Notes: generated by a model from the sequence alone, not told the origin. Positions 37,762-48,099 are shown, counted from the first letter of the stretch. The stretch: DNA of 64,000 bases from Snodgrassella alvi (GCF_002777745.1 NZ_MEIO01000049.1:1-64000), one strand, 5' to 3'. A program made the numbers and translations.

Positions 37762-39522
37762 CTAAGACTGCGGCTGTAACCACTGCTGTAACAGCATCGC
37801 ATTATCAATGCTTAATAGTGCTGTGTCAGTTACTGCTGTCTGTGCCAGTAAGGTAGTCTGTTGTAATAGTCCATCACGTATAAAATGTATTCGTACTGAT
37901 TCGCCAATATGAATACGTGCCCACTGATTATTGAAATCAGTAATGATTTCATCATTAAGAGCGATAAGCTGATCACCAGCACACAAGCCTGCATTCTCGG
38001 CACTACCCAGATTAAATACCTGCTGTAGGCTGATGCCAAATGCTGCTGATTGAAAACGGGCACCCAAGTCTGCACAGGCCTGTTCGTTGGCGGGGATGTG
38101 TTCGACATATGCACCGCCATGCTGGCGTGGCAAGGCCGCCCAGTGTAATTGTACTCCGGCCTGCTGCAACTGTTCAGACAGGGGTAAATCAGTGGTAGTC
38201 ATAATATATTGCTGATAAATCTGAGCTAAATCTATACCAGTAGCCTGTTGGGCAATTTTCAGCCATTCATTTTCTGTCAGACCAATGCCCCGCTCACGCC
38301 AGTCCTGATATAAGGCACGCATAATATCGTCCAGATTTTTCTGCTGTCCGGTTTGCTGGCGGATATAGTGATCCAGACACAGGGCTGCCAATGCACCTTT
38401 CTGATAGTAGCTGACAATAGCATTAGCACTGTTTTCATTCTGTTTATAGAATTTTGTCCACGCAGTGAAGCTGGACTCTGCCAGACTTTGCTTCAGCCTG
38501 CCAGTACCTTGTTGCACTCGGGTAATGGTTTTGGCCAGTAGTTGTAGATATTGAGCTGGAGTAATCACACCACTGCGAACCAGAAACCAGTCATCATAGT
38601 AAGAGGTAATGCCTTCAAATGCCCATAACAGACGTGTATATGCTTCTGTGTTCAGTTCACTGCTGGCAAAAACTGCTGGAATGATGGATTTCACATTCCA
38701 TGCATGAAAATATTCATGGCTGAACAATCCCAGTAAGGTGATATAGGCATCATTATTTTTGCCATCTGTTTGCGGCAGATCATGCCGATCAGCCATAAGT
38801 GCCGAAGATGATCTGTGTTCCAGTCCGCCATAAATGCCGTTTCCGACAAATAATAGAAAGCTGTAACGCTCAAATGGCGCCGGTGCGGCAAACATGGCTA
38901 TTTCACTGGCGCATATTTTGGCTACATCATCTACCAAACGCTGCTGGTCAAACCGAGAAAAGTGTCCGCTGATGATAATTTCGTGTTCAATACCGCCTGC
39001 TGTAAATGGTAGACGCAGCAGATGACCCATTTCCACCGGATAATCAATCAGTGCTCGGTAATTGCTGGCCTGATAAACCTGTGGTTGTGATGTTTGCGGC
39101 ATAGTAGTAGCTATGTCCCAGTTTTCAGGCAAGCCGGTAATACTTAGCTGGCATGTTTCCTGCTGACGCTGGTTATGGCGTAAAAACAGACAAGCACCAT
39201 CAAAGAAGCCTCGTTCAGTATTTAAAAATGAGCCACGCACTGAGGTATCAAAGGCGTAAACCAAATAGCAGATTTCCCAATTACCAGCCTGTCCGCTGCA
39301 AACCCAGGTATTTTTATTGACCTGTTCAGCTGATGCTGGTGTGTTGTTGCAACAAGCCGATAAAGTGATGATGTGGCGGGCAAAATCACGAATCATATAA
39401 CTGCCGGGTAACCAGTTGGGTAAACTCAGGCTGAAATCCTGACTATCCGATTGTGTAAAGCTGAAATGCACTTGCCACAAATGCTGAGTCAGAGAGTAGG
39501 GTTGCAAATGATAGTTAAGCAT
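37762..39522 (-). CDS. M61 family peptidase with C-terminal PDZ domain
   Basis: About 586 residues. N-terminal beta-sandwich with LPNWLPGSYMIRDFARHI, then the glycyl-aminopeptidase-like catalytic domain with the zinc motif FSHEYFHAWNVK (HEYFH near residues 266-270) and ligand helix WAFEGITSYYDD. A PDZ domain occupies about residues 470-560 (LGSAENAGLCAGDQLIALND). No signal peptide is evident, so a cytoplasmic location is likely. The ATG at 39522 has GAGG eight bases upstream. Confidence 0.92.
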   Translation of the reverse strand: MLNYHLQPYSLTQHLWQVHFSFTQSDSQDFSLSLPNWLPGSYMIRDFARHIITLSACCNNTPASAEQVNKNTWVCSGQAGNWEICYLVYAFDTSVRGSFLNTERGFFDGACLFLRHNQRQQETCQLSITGLPENWDIATTMPQTSQPQVYQASNYRALIDYPVEMGHLLRLPFTAGGIEHEIIISGHFSRFDQQRLVDDVAKICASEIAMFAAPAPFERYSFLLFVGNGIYGGLEHRSSSALMADRHDLPQTDGKNNDAYITLLGLFSHEYFHAWNVKSIIPAVFASSELNTEAYTRLLWAFEGITSYYDDWFLVRSGVITPAQYLQLLAKTITRVQQGTGRLKQSLAESSFTAWTKFYKQNENSANAIVSYYQKGALAALCLDHYIRQQTGQQKNLDDIMRALYQDWRERGIGLTENEWLKIAQQATGIDLAQIYQQYIMTTTDLPLSEQLQQAGVQLHWAALPRQHGGAYVEHIPANEQACADLGARFQSAAFGISLQQVFNLGSAENAGLCAGDQLIALNDEIITDFNNQWARIHIGESVRIHFIRDGLLQQTTLLAQTAVTDTALLSIDNAMLLQQWLQPQS

Positions 39523-39676
39523 AATCTGTGCCTCAATCACGCAGGAGGAGAGTATCCGTGTTTTGCTTGTTACTGGGAAAGTAAAATTATTGGTTTGATC
39601 AGTTCAATCTGCCATGATTATCGTTTTTTGGGTAGCTGAAGTTTATTGTTTGCGTTTCGTCTGTCCGGAATGCATT

Positions 39677-39715
39677 CAGGCTGTCTGAAATAGCCCGGTG
39701 GGTTCAGACAGCCTG
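39677..39715 (-). terminator. Hairpin terminator after gapA with uptake-sequence-like arms
   Basis: CAGGCTGTCTGAA at 39677-39689 pairs perfectly with TTCAGACAGCCTG at 39703-39715. It lies 18 bases past the gapA stop. The arms read AGGCTGTCTGAA, one or two bases from published Neisseriaceae DNA uptake sequences, so it may serve as both terminator and uptake signal. Confidence 0.75.
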
Positions 39716-39732
39716 CATCTGCCGACAATAGC

Positions 39733-40761
39733 TTAGGCGAACGGCGTAACTTCCATGCCAAACATGGCACGGGCGGTATTCAGCATCTGGCAGCTAAAGC
39801 CCCATTCATTATCGTACCATGCCAGCACTTTGACCATATTGCCATTGGTTACTTTAGTTAAAGTACTGTCAAAAATCGAAGCCTGAGGCATGTGATTGAA
39901 ATCGGTAGAAACCAGTGGCAAAGTATTGTAGCCTAGGATGTGCTGCATACTGCCTTCACTGGCAGCTTTAACGATGGCATTCACTTCTTCTACACTGGTA
40001 TCACGTGCCGCTTCAAAGGTTAAATCAACCAGTGAGACATTGATTGTGGGTACGCGTACCGAAAAACCGTCAAATTTACCCTGTAATTCAGGTAGTACCA
40101 GTCCCACAGCCTTGGCCGCACCGGTTTTGGTTGGAATCAGGTTTTCCACCGCACTGCGGGCACGGCGCAAATCTTTATGCCGAACATCTGTCAGAACCTG
40201 ATCATTGGTGAACGCATGAATGGTAGTCATCAAACCTTTCACCATGCCCAGTCCGTCATTAATGGCTTTGGCGACTGGTGCCAAACAATTGGTTGTGCAG
40301 GAGCCGTTGGATACCACTGTCATTTCCGGTGTCAGTACCTGATGGTTCACACCATATACCACAGTAGCATCCACATCGGCACCCCCGGGTGCAGAAATCA
40401 GAACTTTTTTCGCACCACTGTGTAAATGAACACTGGCTTTTTCCTTGCTGGTAAATGCACCGGTACATTCCAATACCAGATCAACACCTAATTCACCCCA
40501 GGGCAGTTCTGCCGGATTGCGGGTAGCGAAAAAGCGGATACGATCGCCGTTAATGATTAAAGCATCATCATCACATGAAACATCTGCGGTAAAACGGCCA
40601 TGAACCGTATCGAACTTTGTCAGATGGGCACTGGTTTCCAGTGAACCACTGGCATTTACCGCGACAATTTCAAACTGGTTGCGCAGGTTATAGTCATAAA
40701 TTGCACGCAATACCTGGCGGCCGATACGGCCATAACCATTAATGGCAACTTTTAATGTCAT
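39733..40761 (-). CDS. gapA: Glyceraldehyde-3-phosphate dehydrogenase, type I
   Basis: A 342-residue NAD(P)-binding glycolytic enzyme. NAD fold [17 protein letters not shown] at the N-terminus, the catalytic cysteine in [12 protein letters not shown] near residue 153, the catalytic histidine in [11 protein letters not shown], and [12 protein letters not shown] near the C-terminus are intact. The [11 protein letters not shown] region could be read to guess cofactor preference, but this is not certain. Monocistronic, with a strong hairpin after it. Confidence 0.97.
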   Translation of the reverse strand: MTLKVAINGYGRIGRQVLRAIYDYNLRNQFEIVAVNASGSLETSAHLTKFDTVHGRFTADVSCDDDALIINGDRIRFFATRNPAELPWGELGVDLVLECTGAFTSKEKASVHLHSGAKKVLISAPGGADVDATVVYGVNHQVLTPEMTVVSNGSCTTNCLAPVAKAINDGLGMVKGLMTTIHAFTNDQVLTDVRHKDLRRARSAVENLIPTKTGAAKAVGLVLPELQGKFDGFSVRVPTINVSLVDLTFEAARDTSVEEVNAIVKAASEGSMQHILGYNTLPLVSTDFNHMPQASIFDSTLTKVTNGNMVKVLAWYDNEWGFSCQMLNTARAMFGMEVTPFA

Positions 40762-40888
40762 GCTTATTCCTTTTCAAATCAACAAAACCGGTCAGGTGAT
40801 TTCGGGTTTCAACAGTGCTAAATAGTTTAAATCGCACAAAAAACACCATGTATTATTATAGCGGAACCAGCCTGATTCCACATCTGCA

Positions 40889-41467
40889 TTAGCGTATGCC
40901 TGTTTCAGCAGCGGGCATGGTCAATATTTGCTGGAAAGACTGTGCCATGCTGTTTATATCCAGCCAGCCCATAGTGCTGAATACGAGTAGCAGCATACCC
41001 CCTGCCAGACTGGTAACTAAAAAATAAATAATATAAGCCAAGGCTACTTTGAAAACATTTTGCTGGCTGATACGTACAAAACCAGATACCTGCACCACCA
41101 TTGTCCATATCAGCCAGAAAGATCCCGCAGTGGCTAATGCCTGTGGCCAGTACAGCATCGCTATCATTGGTAGTATCAGCGCCTCAGTAACCAGTACATA
41201 ACCATACCATTGCCCCGGCTGCTTGCTGTAGTAGCCTAAAATGGTCTGCATTGTCATACCCAGAATACCCCAGCGCAACACTGTTAATGCCAGAATGAAA
41301 ACGGTTATACCAGCCTGATGTCCCAAAAGCTGCGACATATTGGCCATATTGATCAAGCCTAGCGTCAGCAAAACCGGCACTATAATTAACGGAGAGTAAC
41401 GATAATGCGTTTTAGGATAAAAGCACAGACGCAGGGCAGCCCATGCGTCCAGAAAAAATTGATACAT
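40889..41467 (-). CDS. YIP1-like inner-membrane protein
   Basis: About 192 residues with five hydrophobic segments. The start YQFFLDAWAALRLCFYPKTHYRY followed by a helix at SPLIIVPVLLTLGLINMA and later PMIAMLYWPQALATAGSFWLIW fits the YIP1 superfamily of small bacterial membrane proteins. No function is known. The ATG at 41467 is preferred to a longer frame starting at 41503; the ribosome site is weak for both. Stands alone between gapA and folD. Confidence 0.75.
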   Translation of the reverse strand: MYQFFLDAWAALRLCFYPKTHYRYSPLIIVPVLLTLGLINMANMSQLLGHQAGITVFILALTVLRWGILGMTMQTILGYYSKQPGQWYGYVLVTEALILPMIAMLYWPQALATAGSFWLIWTMVVQVSGFVRISQQNVFKVALAYIIYFLVTSLAGGMLLLVFSTMGWLDINSMAQSFQQILTMPAAETGIR

Positions 41468-41720
41468 TACATTAATACCACAATAGTTTGTTAAATAAAC
41501 CAAGACAACTGCTTCAGAAACGCTGCCAGCTTGTCGTGTGTCGCTGGTTGATACAGTGTCCGGGGATTTTTGCCAGTGCTTATAGAATAATCTTTGATGC
41601 AGTATAGCTGTCTTATTCTACTGCATCATAACAATACACCGGTTAAAAAGCCGATATATGCTTTCTATGTTATGCATTGCACTGCAAAGCAGCGTCGCCT
41701 CTAAATTGTGTTGCGTGATG

Positions 41721-42584
41721 TTAGAGCTGCTGTGTATCGTGAATTTCCGCCGCTTGCAGTGTATTTTCCATTAAGGTCGCGATAGTCATGGGGCCAACTC
41801 CACCCGGTACCGGCGTAATCATTGCAGCACGTTCTTTGGCTGTCTCAAACTCTACATCACCGCATAGCTGCCCGTTTTCCAGTCGGTTAATCCCCACATC
41901 TATAACCACTGCACCCGGTTTAATCCATTCACCTTTGACAAACTCTGGAATGCCGACACCTGCTACCACAATATCGGCGGCAGCAACTTCCTGCGCCAGA
42001 TTCTGAGTAGCACTATGACAAACTGTTACGGTTGCACGTGCCAGTAGCAATTCTAATGCCTGCGGTCGGCCGACAATATTTGAAGCACCAATCACGACGG
42101 CTTTTTTACCGGTTATTTCAACCTGATAAGCATTGAGTAATGTCATCACTCCTTTAGGTGTACATGGGCGCATTAACGGCATTTTCACTGCCAAACGGCC
42201 TACATTATACGGATGAAAACCATCTACATCTTTGTGTGGCACAATTCGTTCCAGTATCTTCTGACCGTCAATATGCACAGGCAGAGGCAATTGCACCAGA
42301 ATACCGTCAACACCGTTGTCAGCATTCATTTCGTCGATCAGTGCCAGTAATTCAGCTTCACTGGTCTGTGCCGGCAACTCGTAGCTGCGTGATTCAAATC
42401 CGATGGTTTCACAGGCACGTTTTTTATTGCGTACATATACTGCACTGGCTGGATCTTCGCCTACCAGCACCACAGCCAGACAGGGACGGTGTAGCCGGTT
42501 GTCCAGCCGCTGTTGTACGCGCGCAGCCAGATTTTGTAGAATTTGTTGGGAAATTTTTTTACCATCAATGAGTTGTGCGGTCAT
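41721..42584 (-). CDS. folD: Methylenetetrahydrofolate dehydrogenase/cyclohydrolase
   Basis: About 287 residues; bifunctional cytoplasmic enzyme interconverting methylene-, methenyl- and formyl-tetrahydrofolate. Intact motifs: [14 protein letters not shown] with the catalytic lysine, [30 protein letters not shown] for NADP binding, and [19 protein letters not shown]. The ATG at 42584 gives [11 protein letters not shown], the family start; the frame extending to 42668 is not needed. Confidence 0.97.
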   Translation of the reverse strand: MTAQLIDGKKISQQILQNLAARVQQRLDNRLHRPCLAVVLVGEDPASAVYVRNKKRACETIGFESRSYELPAQTSEAELLALIDEMNADNGVDGILVQLPLPVHIDGQKILERIVPHKDVDGFHPYNVGRLAVKMPLMRPCTPKGVMTLLNAYQVEITGKKAVVIGASNIVGRPQALELLLARATVTVCHSATQNLAQEVAAADIVVAGVGIPEFVKGEWIKPGAVVIDVGINRLENGQLCGDVEFETAKERAAMITPVPGGVGPMTIATLMENTLQAAEIHDTQQL

Positions 42585-42802
42585 CAGAATATTCCAGACA
42601 AAAAAGGAAAGATTATGCTGCTGGCCAGCAGTCAGCAGCCAATATTCAGAAAAATAGTATTGTCGCATTTTTTTTCGGCGGTTTCATCTGCTTTTATCTA
42701 CTGCCACCAACATAAATCGGCAATAATTCAAAAATATGGCAAAAAAATCTGCTTTACCTCTTGACGATAGTTTTTTAGAGCTGTATAGTTCGCCTCTCTC
42801 GT

Positions 42803-42880
42803 CGGGGTGTAGCGCAGCCTGGTTAGCGCATCTGCTTTGGGAGCAGAGGGTCGTGAGTTCGAATCCCACCACCCCGACCA
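42803..42880 (+). tRNA. tRNA-Pro (anticodon TGG)
   Basis: Acceptor CGGGGTG pairs with CACCCCG, the anticodon stem TCTGC/GCAGA holds loop TTTGGGA with TGG at 42838-42840, the T arm is GTGAGTTCGAATCCCAC, and CCA is encoded at 42878-42880. It opens a three-tRNA cluster. Confidence 0.97.
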
Positions 42881-42918
42881 TATCGACTGAATCCTTGTCC
42901 GGATAGATTTGAGAGTAC

Positions 42919-42995
42919 GCGCCCGTAGCTCAACCGGATAGAGCACCGGCCTTCTAAGCCGGGGGTTACAGGTTCGATTCCTGTCGGGCGCACCA
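42919..42995 (+). tRNA. tRNA-Arg (anticodon TCT)
   Basis: Acceptor GCGCCCG/CGGGCGC, anticodon stem CCGGC/GCCGG with loop CTTCTAA (anticodon TCT), T arm ACAGGTTCGATTCCTGT, and an encoded CCA end. It reads AGA, a frequent arginine codon class in AT-rich genomes. Confidence 0.97.
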
Positions 42996-43016
42996 AAGTT
43001 TGAAAAAGTTTTTATG

Positions 43017-43092
43017 GTGGCTGTAGCTCAGTTGGTAGAGCCCTGGATTGTGATTCCAGTTGTCGTGGGTTCGAGCCCCATCAGCCACCCCA
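43017..43092 (+). tRNA. tRNA-His (anticodon GTG)
   Basis: Acceptor GTGGCTG/CAGCCAC, with an extra G at 43016 opposite C at 43089 forming the histidine-specific G-1:C73 pair. Anticodon stem CTGGA/TCCAG, loop TTGTGAT (GTG). CCA is encoded at 43090-43092. Confidence 0.97.
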
Positions 43093-43096
43093 TTAT

Positions 43097-43125
43097 AAAA
43101 GCCCAAGCCATATGCTTGGGCTTTT
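43097..43125 (+). terminator. Terminator of the tRNA-Pro/Arg/His cluster
   Basis: AAAAGCCCAAGC at 43097-43108 pairs perfectly with GCTTGGGCTTTT at 43114-43125 across a five-base loop, with T residues in the tail. Directly follows tRNA-His. Confidence 0.95.
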
Positions 43126-43224
43126 AAATTTTATACGCCATTCTTTTATAATCTGGTATCGCCTGCTAAACTTACTATACATTACGCTTTACCATATAGT
43201 TGCTTATAAAACTGCTAACCCGCT

Positions 43225-44397
43225 ATGAATAAAACTGCAACTGAACAGCCCTTGTTAACCATAGCCTTGTGTGCCGGAGAAGCATCCGGTGATTTACTGG
43301 GTGCTCATCTGATGAATGCTATTCGTACGCGCTATCCGCATGTACAGTTTGTCGGTATCGGCGGGCCGAGAATGCTGGCTGCGGGTATACAGAGCCTGTA
43401 TGATCAGGAAAAACTGGCGGTACGCGGTTTTGTTGAGGTAGTAAAAAAGTTACCGGAAATTCTCGCCATTCGTCGCGGTTTAATTCAGGCGCTGAAAAAA
43501 ATCCGCCCGCACGTGTTTGTCGGTATTGATGCGCCAGATTTTAATTTGGGCGTTGCTGAAAGCTTAAAGCATGTTGGCATTGCTACCGTACATTATGTCA
43601 GCCCATCTGTGTGGGCATGGCGGCGTAAGCGAGTAAAAAAAATTGTTAAGCAAGTAGACGAGGTATTGTGTCTGTTTCCGATGGAACCAGAGCTATATCA
43701 GCAGGCCGGTGGTCGTGCCCGCTTCGTCGGCCATCCCCTTGCCCAGACTTTGCCATTGGTTGTTGACCGAATGGCAAAACGGCGGCAACTGAAATTGCCT
43801 GAACAGGCACCAGTATTTGTCTTAATGCCGGGCAGCCGCGTCAGTGAAATTGATTTTATGGCACCACTGTTTTTGCAGGCAGCAGAAATTATTTATCAGC
43901 GTTATCCGCAGGCACAGTTCTTATTGCCACTGGCAACGACGGCAACACGGCAGCGGATGCAAGCCATACTGGTTCAGCCAATCTGGCAGAAATTGCCAGT
44001 TCGTTTAATGTCTGCACATGCAGAAATGGCTTGTCAGGCAGCAGATGTGGCGCTGGTTACCAGTGGAACAGCCACACTGGAAGTGGCTTTATGCCAGTGT
44101 CCGATGGTAATCAGTTATAAAATTTCCTCCTTAACTTATGCTTATGTCAAACATAAAATCAAGGTTCCGTATGTTGGCTTGCCAAATATCCTGTTAGGTA
44201 GAGGCGTAGTACCCGAAATGCTACAAGGTAACGCTACAGCGCAAAAACTGGCGCAAGCAGTGATTCACTGGTATGAATCGCCGCAGGAAATACAAAATTT
44301 GCAGGCTGATTTTTCAACATTGCATCAGCAATTACGCTTAAATACAGATGAACTGGCTGCACAGGCCGTATTACAGCATGCAACGGGGCAGATATGA
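43225..44397 (+). CDS. lpxB: Lipid-A-disaccharide synthase
   Basis: A 390-residue peripheral-membrane GT19 glycosyltransferase that joins UDP-diacylglucosamine and lipid X in lipid A synthesis. [16 protein letters not shown] at the N-terminus, [36 protein letters not shown] and [19 protein letters not shown] are diagnostic. Overlaps rnhB by four bases, as in many Proteobacteria. Supports a Gram-negative envelope with lipooligosaccharide. Confidence 0.98.
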   Translation: MNKTATEQPLLTIALCAGEASGDLLGAHLMNAIRTRYPHVQFVGIGGPRMLAAGIQSLYDQEKLAVRGFVEVVKKLPEILAIRRGLIQALKKIRPHVFVGIDAPDFNLGVAESLKHVGIATVHYVSPSVWAWRRKRVKKIVKQVDEVLCLFPMEPELYQQAGGRARFVGHPLAQTLPLVVDRMAKRRQLKLPEQAPVFVLMPGSRVSEIDFMAPLFLQAAEIIYQRYPQAQFLLPLATTATRQRMQAILVQPIWQKLPVRLMSAHAEMACQAADVALVTSGTATLEVALCQCPMVISYKISSLTYAYVKHKIKVPYVGLPNILLGRGVVPEMLQGNATAQKLAQAVIHWYESPQEIQNLQADFSTLHQQLRLNTDELAAQAVLQHATGQI

Positions 44398-44990
44398 GTA
44401 TAGATTTAGCAGTTTTGCCTAGTCATGCAGGTGTGGATGAAGCGGGGCGCGGACCTTTAGTTGGCAGTGTCTATGCCGCAGCAGTTATCTTGCCTGCAGA
44501 TTATGACTTACCCGGTCTTACAGACTCAAAAAAATTATCTGAGAAGAAACGCGATGCGCTGGCTGTGCTGATTAAGCAGCAGGCAACGGCTTGGTCAGTG
44601 GCAGCGGCTGATGTAACTGAAATTCATCAATATAATATTCTGTTTGCAACTATGCGCGCTATGACACGGGCAGTAGCAGGCTTGGATGTCACACCAGCCA
44701 AAGTCTGGATAGATGGTAACCGTATACCAGCTGATTTGACACTACCGGCAGAGGCAGTAGTAAAAGGTGATCTGAAAATAGCTGCTATTTCTGCTGCTTC
44801 GATTCTGGCTAAGACGGCGCGGGATGCGGAAATGTATGCACTTGATCAGCGCTATCCCCAGTATGGTTTTGCCAAGCATAAAGGTTATGGTACAGCCGCA
44901 CATCTGGCTGCTCTAAAGCAATTTGGTGTATTGCCACAGCATCGTCAGGATTTTGCACCAGTAAAAGCATTACTTACGTGTGGGAAATAA
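44394..44990 (+). CDS. rnhB: Ribonuclease HII
   Basis: A 198-residue cytoplasmic nuclease that cuts RNA in RNA/DNA hybrids and removes single ribonucleotides. Acidic catalytic residues are in [13 protein letters not shown] (D15, E16), VWIDGNRIP and [13 protein letters not shown], followed by [16 protein letters not shown] at 44394 overlaps the lpxB stop. No distinct terminator follows. Confidence 0.97.
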   Translation: MSIDLAVLPSHAGVDEAGRGPLVGSVYAAAVILPADYDLPGLTDSKKLSEKKRDALAVLIKQQATAWSVAAADVTEIHQYNILFATMRAMTRAVAGLDVTPAKVWIDGNRIPADLTLPAEAVVKGDLKIAAISAASILAKTARDAEMYALDQRYPQYGFAKHKGYGTAAHLAALKQFGVLPQHRQDFAPVKALLTCGK

Positions 44991-45101
44991 TTTATTTGAT
45001 ATTATCAACCCGTGAAATTTAAAAAACAGCTTTTCTAAATTCACAAGCTGACAGTAAAAATCATCAGCTACTAAATAATCCTTGATACGAATAATTATGT
45101 T

Positions 45102-45394
45102 CTAACTACTGTATTTTTCTGCAAATTTCTCATCGGATGTGCATAAATAAACAATGAATTCAATAAAGGCGATAAAACTTGGGATGTATGTCCAGCAGAA
45201 AACTAGGTGCAATATGCCTTGCAGATTTCGATTTAAGTAAAATTTATGTATTTCTAAACCACCAAGAAACAAAGTAAGTAAAGCGGCAACAATACGACTT
45301 TTGGTACAAGTGTTATTTTTTACTACTGCTCCGCAATGAGGACAACTTTTTGCTGTTTCTGTATTTATTTACCACAACCTTGACAATAAATCAT
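45102..45394 (-). pseudogene. Frameshifted zinc-ribbon TM2-domain protein
   Basis: ATG at 45394, with GGGAG six bases upstream, begins MIYCQGCGK and then meets TAA. One base added in the AAA there gives a continuous protein: INTETAKSCPHCGAVVK (two more cysteines completing a zinc ribbon), then a TM2 domain with ALLTLFLGGLEIHKFYLNRNLQGILHLVFCW and a second helix SFIAFIEFIVYLC, ending EKYSS at 45102. About 96 residues, normal for TM2 proteins. The single lesion could be a recent mutation or a sequencing error. Confidence 0.8.
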
Positions 45395-45828
45395 TACGTC
45401 TCCCATTTATTTAAGCAGCATACCAGCTCATATTGTTAATCACAGCTAAATAGTCATTAATATTTTTGCGTTTTGATAACAGAAATTTAGCCATCAGGTC
45501 AAAAGACAATAAATAATCTCAAGAATTATCACCTGTGATCAAAGCAAAGATACAGAATTTATATTAATGCATTGACCGAATAATATATTAGTTATTGATA
45601 CAAATTAAAGATTAAATTTGTTATTTGTTGATTTAAGCTAATAAATCAATAATTTATATTTTTATGTGGATAGGTCCAATAAAATTGACCATACAAAAAT
45701 ATTATTAGGTTTTTTAAGAATTATTAGTGAAATGCAAATTACTTATAACTAATACATGCAATATTTTCTATGATATAAAACTGACAGATATACAAATGAT
45801 ATGGACACTATGTCTAGTACTATAAAAT
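45395..45828. other. AT-rich intergenic stretch upstream of the TM2 remnant
   Basis: About 430 bases, very AT-rich, between the TM2 remnant start and the dksA terminator. No gene recognised. Confidence 0.5.
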
Positions 45829-45830
45829 AA

Positions 45831-45858
45831 AAAACGCTTTCTGGATAGAAAGCGTTTT
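45831..45858 (-). terminator. Terminator of dksA
   Basis: AAAACGCTTTCT at 45831-45842 pairs perfectly with AGAAAGCGTTTT at 45847-45858 around GGAT. On the minus strand it ends in a T-rich tail (TTTTTTATTTT), a classic intrinsic terminator 20 bases after the dksA stop. Confidence 0.92.
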
Positions 45859-45877
45859 GGCTGTTATCTATTTACAA

Positions 45878-46294
45878 TCAGTCCACAAACTGTTTTTTAA
45901 TCCGTTCACGCCGTTCCTGTGCTTCGACTGACAGAGTTGCAGTAGGGCGTGCCAGTAGCCGCTTCAGGCCGATAGGTTCACCTGTATCCTGACAAAAACC
46001 ATAATCACCCTCATCCAGCTGGCGTAGAGAGGCCTGAATCTTGCTCAATAGCTTACGTTCGCGGTCACGGGTACGTAGCTCCAGTGCGTATTCTTCTTCC
46101 AGCGTAGCACGGTCTGCCGGGTCAGGCGTAGTAGCCTGTTCCTGTAAATGACCGGCGGTGTTGTTGGCGTTATGAATCAGTTCATCCTGAAGTTTCAACA
46201 GCAAATCACGGAAGAAAGTTTGATGTTCTTCATTCATGTACTCCTCTTCAGGGCCATTCCAGGCTTGGATATCTTGTTCTGTGAGTTTAGCCAT
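45878..46294 (-). CDS. dksA: RNA polymerase-binding transcription factor DksA, cysteine-poor type
   Basis: A 138-residue secondary-channel regulator that works with ppGpp. The long coiled coil is about residues 25-90, with the tip DPADRATLEEEYALELRTRDRER. The zinc-finger region reads FCQDTGEPIGLKRLLARPTATLSVEAQER: only C101 remains, while the other three ligand positions are T104, S122 and A125. It is therefore probably zinc-independent, as reported for some cysteine-poor DksA proteins. I recall a similar pattern in Neisseria. Monocistronic. Confidence 0.96.
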   Translation of the reverse strand: MAKLTEQDIQAWNGPEEEYMNEEHQTFFRDLLLKLQDELIHNANNTAGHLQEQATTPDPADRATLEEEYALELRTRDRERKLLSKIQASLRQLDEGDYGFCQDTGEPIGLKRLLARPTATLSVEAQERRERIKKQFVD

Positions 46295-46458
46295 TGTATA
46301 CAGTCTTTCTTTTGCGTAGCTCGATTAAGCAATTAGCTCAGGAATTGACAGCTTGATCTGTCTTTGAACACAACAGATGCTGACTGTCATGCTGTTAAAA
46401 AAGTTCGGGCATGATAGCATGTTTTTATAAATTCTTCGTAATTTTGCATTCAACTACA

Positions 46459-47022
46459 TTATCCACTAATCAGCCAGTATGAAATTTTGTTGGTTGCCTG
46501 TGGTAACCACCATTCCAGACAAAGCCATAATACAATCAAAACAACTGTCGCAGAAAAATCGTATTTACCAATTCGCAGAAAGGCAAATGGACGGGTTAGT
46601 GGCATATAAATACGGTGTAAGGTAAGCAGTAATACTGAATAAGGTTTGCACAGACTTAAAAACATCTGTATTACCAGCCCGATAAATAATGCATAGCACA
46701 GAGCTTTCAGCGAAAACAGAATACTAAAGAGCAGACTGGCAGCGATAATACGCCCATCCGGCTGTATCCATGTAAAGGTAGTAAACAGACTAAGTGCTGT
46801 AGCCAGATAATAAATGATGATGGTAGCCAGAATACAGGCAGTGTCCCATTGACCCAGTGGCGGAGTGATTCTGCGCAAAGGACGTATCAGCCAGTTGGTA
46901 CTGTGCACGCAAAACTGGGCTAACGGATGCAGAAAAGGTAATTTACCCCATTGTAACAAAAGCCGTGCCCAGCACATAATGGCCAGAGCACTGGCTAATA
47001 AAAATAATGTTTTACTAATCAC
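46459..47022 (-). CDS. yggT: YggT-family inner-membrane protein
   Basis: A 187-residue protein with two YggT repeats. Each has the pattern of a helix, then a short amphipathic loop: LLQWGKLPFLHPLAQFCVHSTNWLIRPLRRITPP and FLSLCKPYSVLLLTLHRIYMPLTRPF. Function is poorly known; proposed roles include membrane-linked division or osmotic tolerance. GTG at 47022 with AAGG seven bases upstream is the start. It lies eight bases after proC, the common proC-yggT arrangement. Confidence 0.92.
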   Translation of the reverse strand: MISKTLFLLASALAIMCWARLLLQWGKLPFLHPLAQFCVHSTNWLIRPLRRITPPLGQWDTACILATIIIYYLATALSLFTTFTWIQPDGRIIAASLLFSILFSLKALCYALFIGLVIQMFLSLCKPYSVLLLTLHRIYMPLTRPFAFLRIGKYDFSATVVLIVLWLCLEWWLPQATNKISYWLISG

Positions 47023-47030
47023 ACTATACC

Positions 47031-47825
47031 TTAAGGAACCAGTTGTTTTTGCATTTCTTCTGCCCGCGCAATACTGGCGGACACCCCATCAGCCACTACT
47101 TGTGTCAATTGATGCTGATCAAATATCGAGGTAGCTGCAAACGTAGTGCCACCTTTGGAAGTCACATTTTTTTGTAACTGGACAAATTCAAGACCAGATT
47201 GTTCTGCCAGAGATACTGCACCTTTGAATGTGCCCAGACTTAAATGACGTGCTTCCTCTGCGCTGAAACCCTCACGTATGGCTGCCTGTTGCAGGGCATT
47301 GAGAAAATAGAACACATAGGCTGGGCCACTGCCGCTGATACCAGCAATACGATTAATGCCACTTTCTTCTTCCAGCCATACTACATCACCCGTGGTGCGC
47401 ATAATGTTTTCTGCAACAGCCCTGTCGGCTGTATCTATGGTGGCTGGTGCAAATAATCCGGAAATACCTAAGCCGATCTGGCACGGGGTGTTGGGCATAA
47501 TCCGGATGATACGCTGGTGATTACCTAAAAGCTGGCGCAGAATATCCACGGTTAATCCGGCGGCAATGCTCAGTACCAATGCACCATTTACTTTGATACC
47601 GGCGGTAGCCTGCTGCATATCCTGTGGTTTAACCGCCAGCACTAAGACATCAGTAGCAGTCAATTCAGGTAGTTTCTCACTACTGCATACCTGATAACAG
47701 TTGCTCAAATGCTCGCGCTTCTCCTGATTACGGTCAATGACTACAATATCATAGCCACCTTGTTTGCTCATGCCGGCAACAATCGCAGACGTCATATTGC
47801 CACCGCCAAGAAAATAAATGCTCAT
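47031..47825 (-). CDS. proC: Pyrroline-5-carboxylate reductase
   Basis: A 264-residue cytoplasmic enzyme for the last step of proline synthesis. N-terminal NAD(P) fold YFLGGGNMTSAIVAGM, AVKPQDMQQ, RIMPNTPCQIGLGISG and the C-terminal domain signature ISGSGPAYVFYFLNALQQAAIREG and TSKGGTTFAA are intact. Followed by yggT on the same strand. Confidence 0.97.
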   Translation of the reverse strand: MSIYFLGGGNMTSAIVAGMSKQGGYDIVVIDRNQEKREHLSNCYQVCSSEKLPELTATDVLVLAVKPQDMQQATAGIKVNGALVLSIAAGLTVDILRQLLGNHQRIIRIMPNTPCQIGLGISGLFAPATIDTADRAVAENIMRTTGDVVWLEEESGINRIAGISGSGPAYVFYFLNALQQAAIREGFSAEEARHLSLGTFKGAVSLAEQSGLEFVQLQKNVTSKGGTTFAATSIFDQHQLTQVVADGVSASIARAEEMQKQLVP

Positions 47826-48099
47826 ATATTTTTCCTCTTTTTATTAAACATCGGACAGCTGAATCAATAATATCGCTACTAGCCTGATAAACTAAATCAA
47901 TATTAATTTTACAATAACTATTATTTGCTGGTTACATGCATACGATAAAAATCGTCAGGTAAGCGCATAAAGCAAGGTATCCATTCCTGTCATAAATTGA
48001 TGTTTATTAAATTCATTTTAGATGAATAAAAACAATACGGTATATGCAAATTATATGTTGATAACATAATTTATTTTAATAAAGATAGAAGAGTTCAAG
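47826..48099. other. Intergenic stretch upstream of the vWA remnant
   Basis: AT-rich; it should have carried the promoter of the vWA gene and of proC (opposite strand). No intact ORF or hairpin recognised. Confidence 0.4.

Noticed and set aside
42158-42571. A 137-residue ORF antisense to folD
   Set aside because: folD is complete and diagnostic in this region; the antisense frame has no features of its own.
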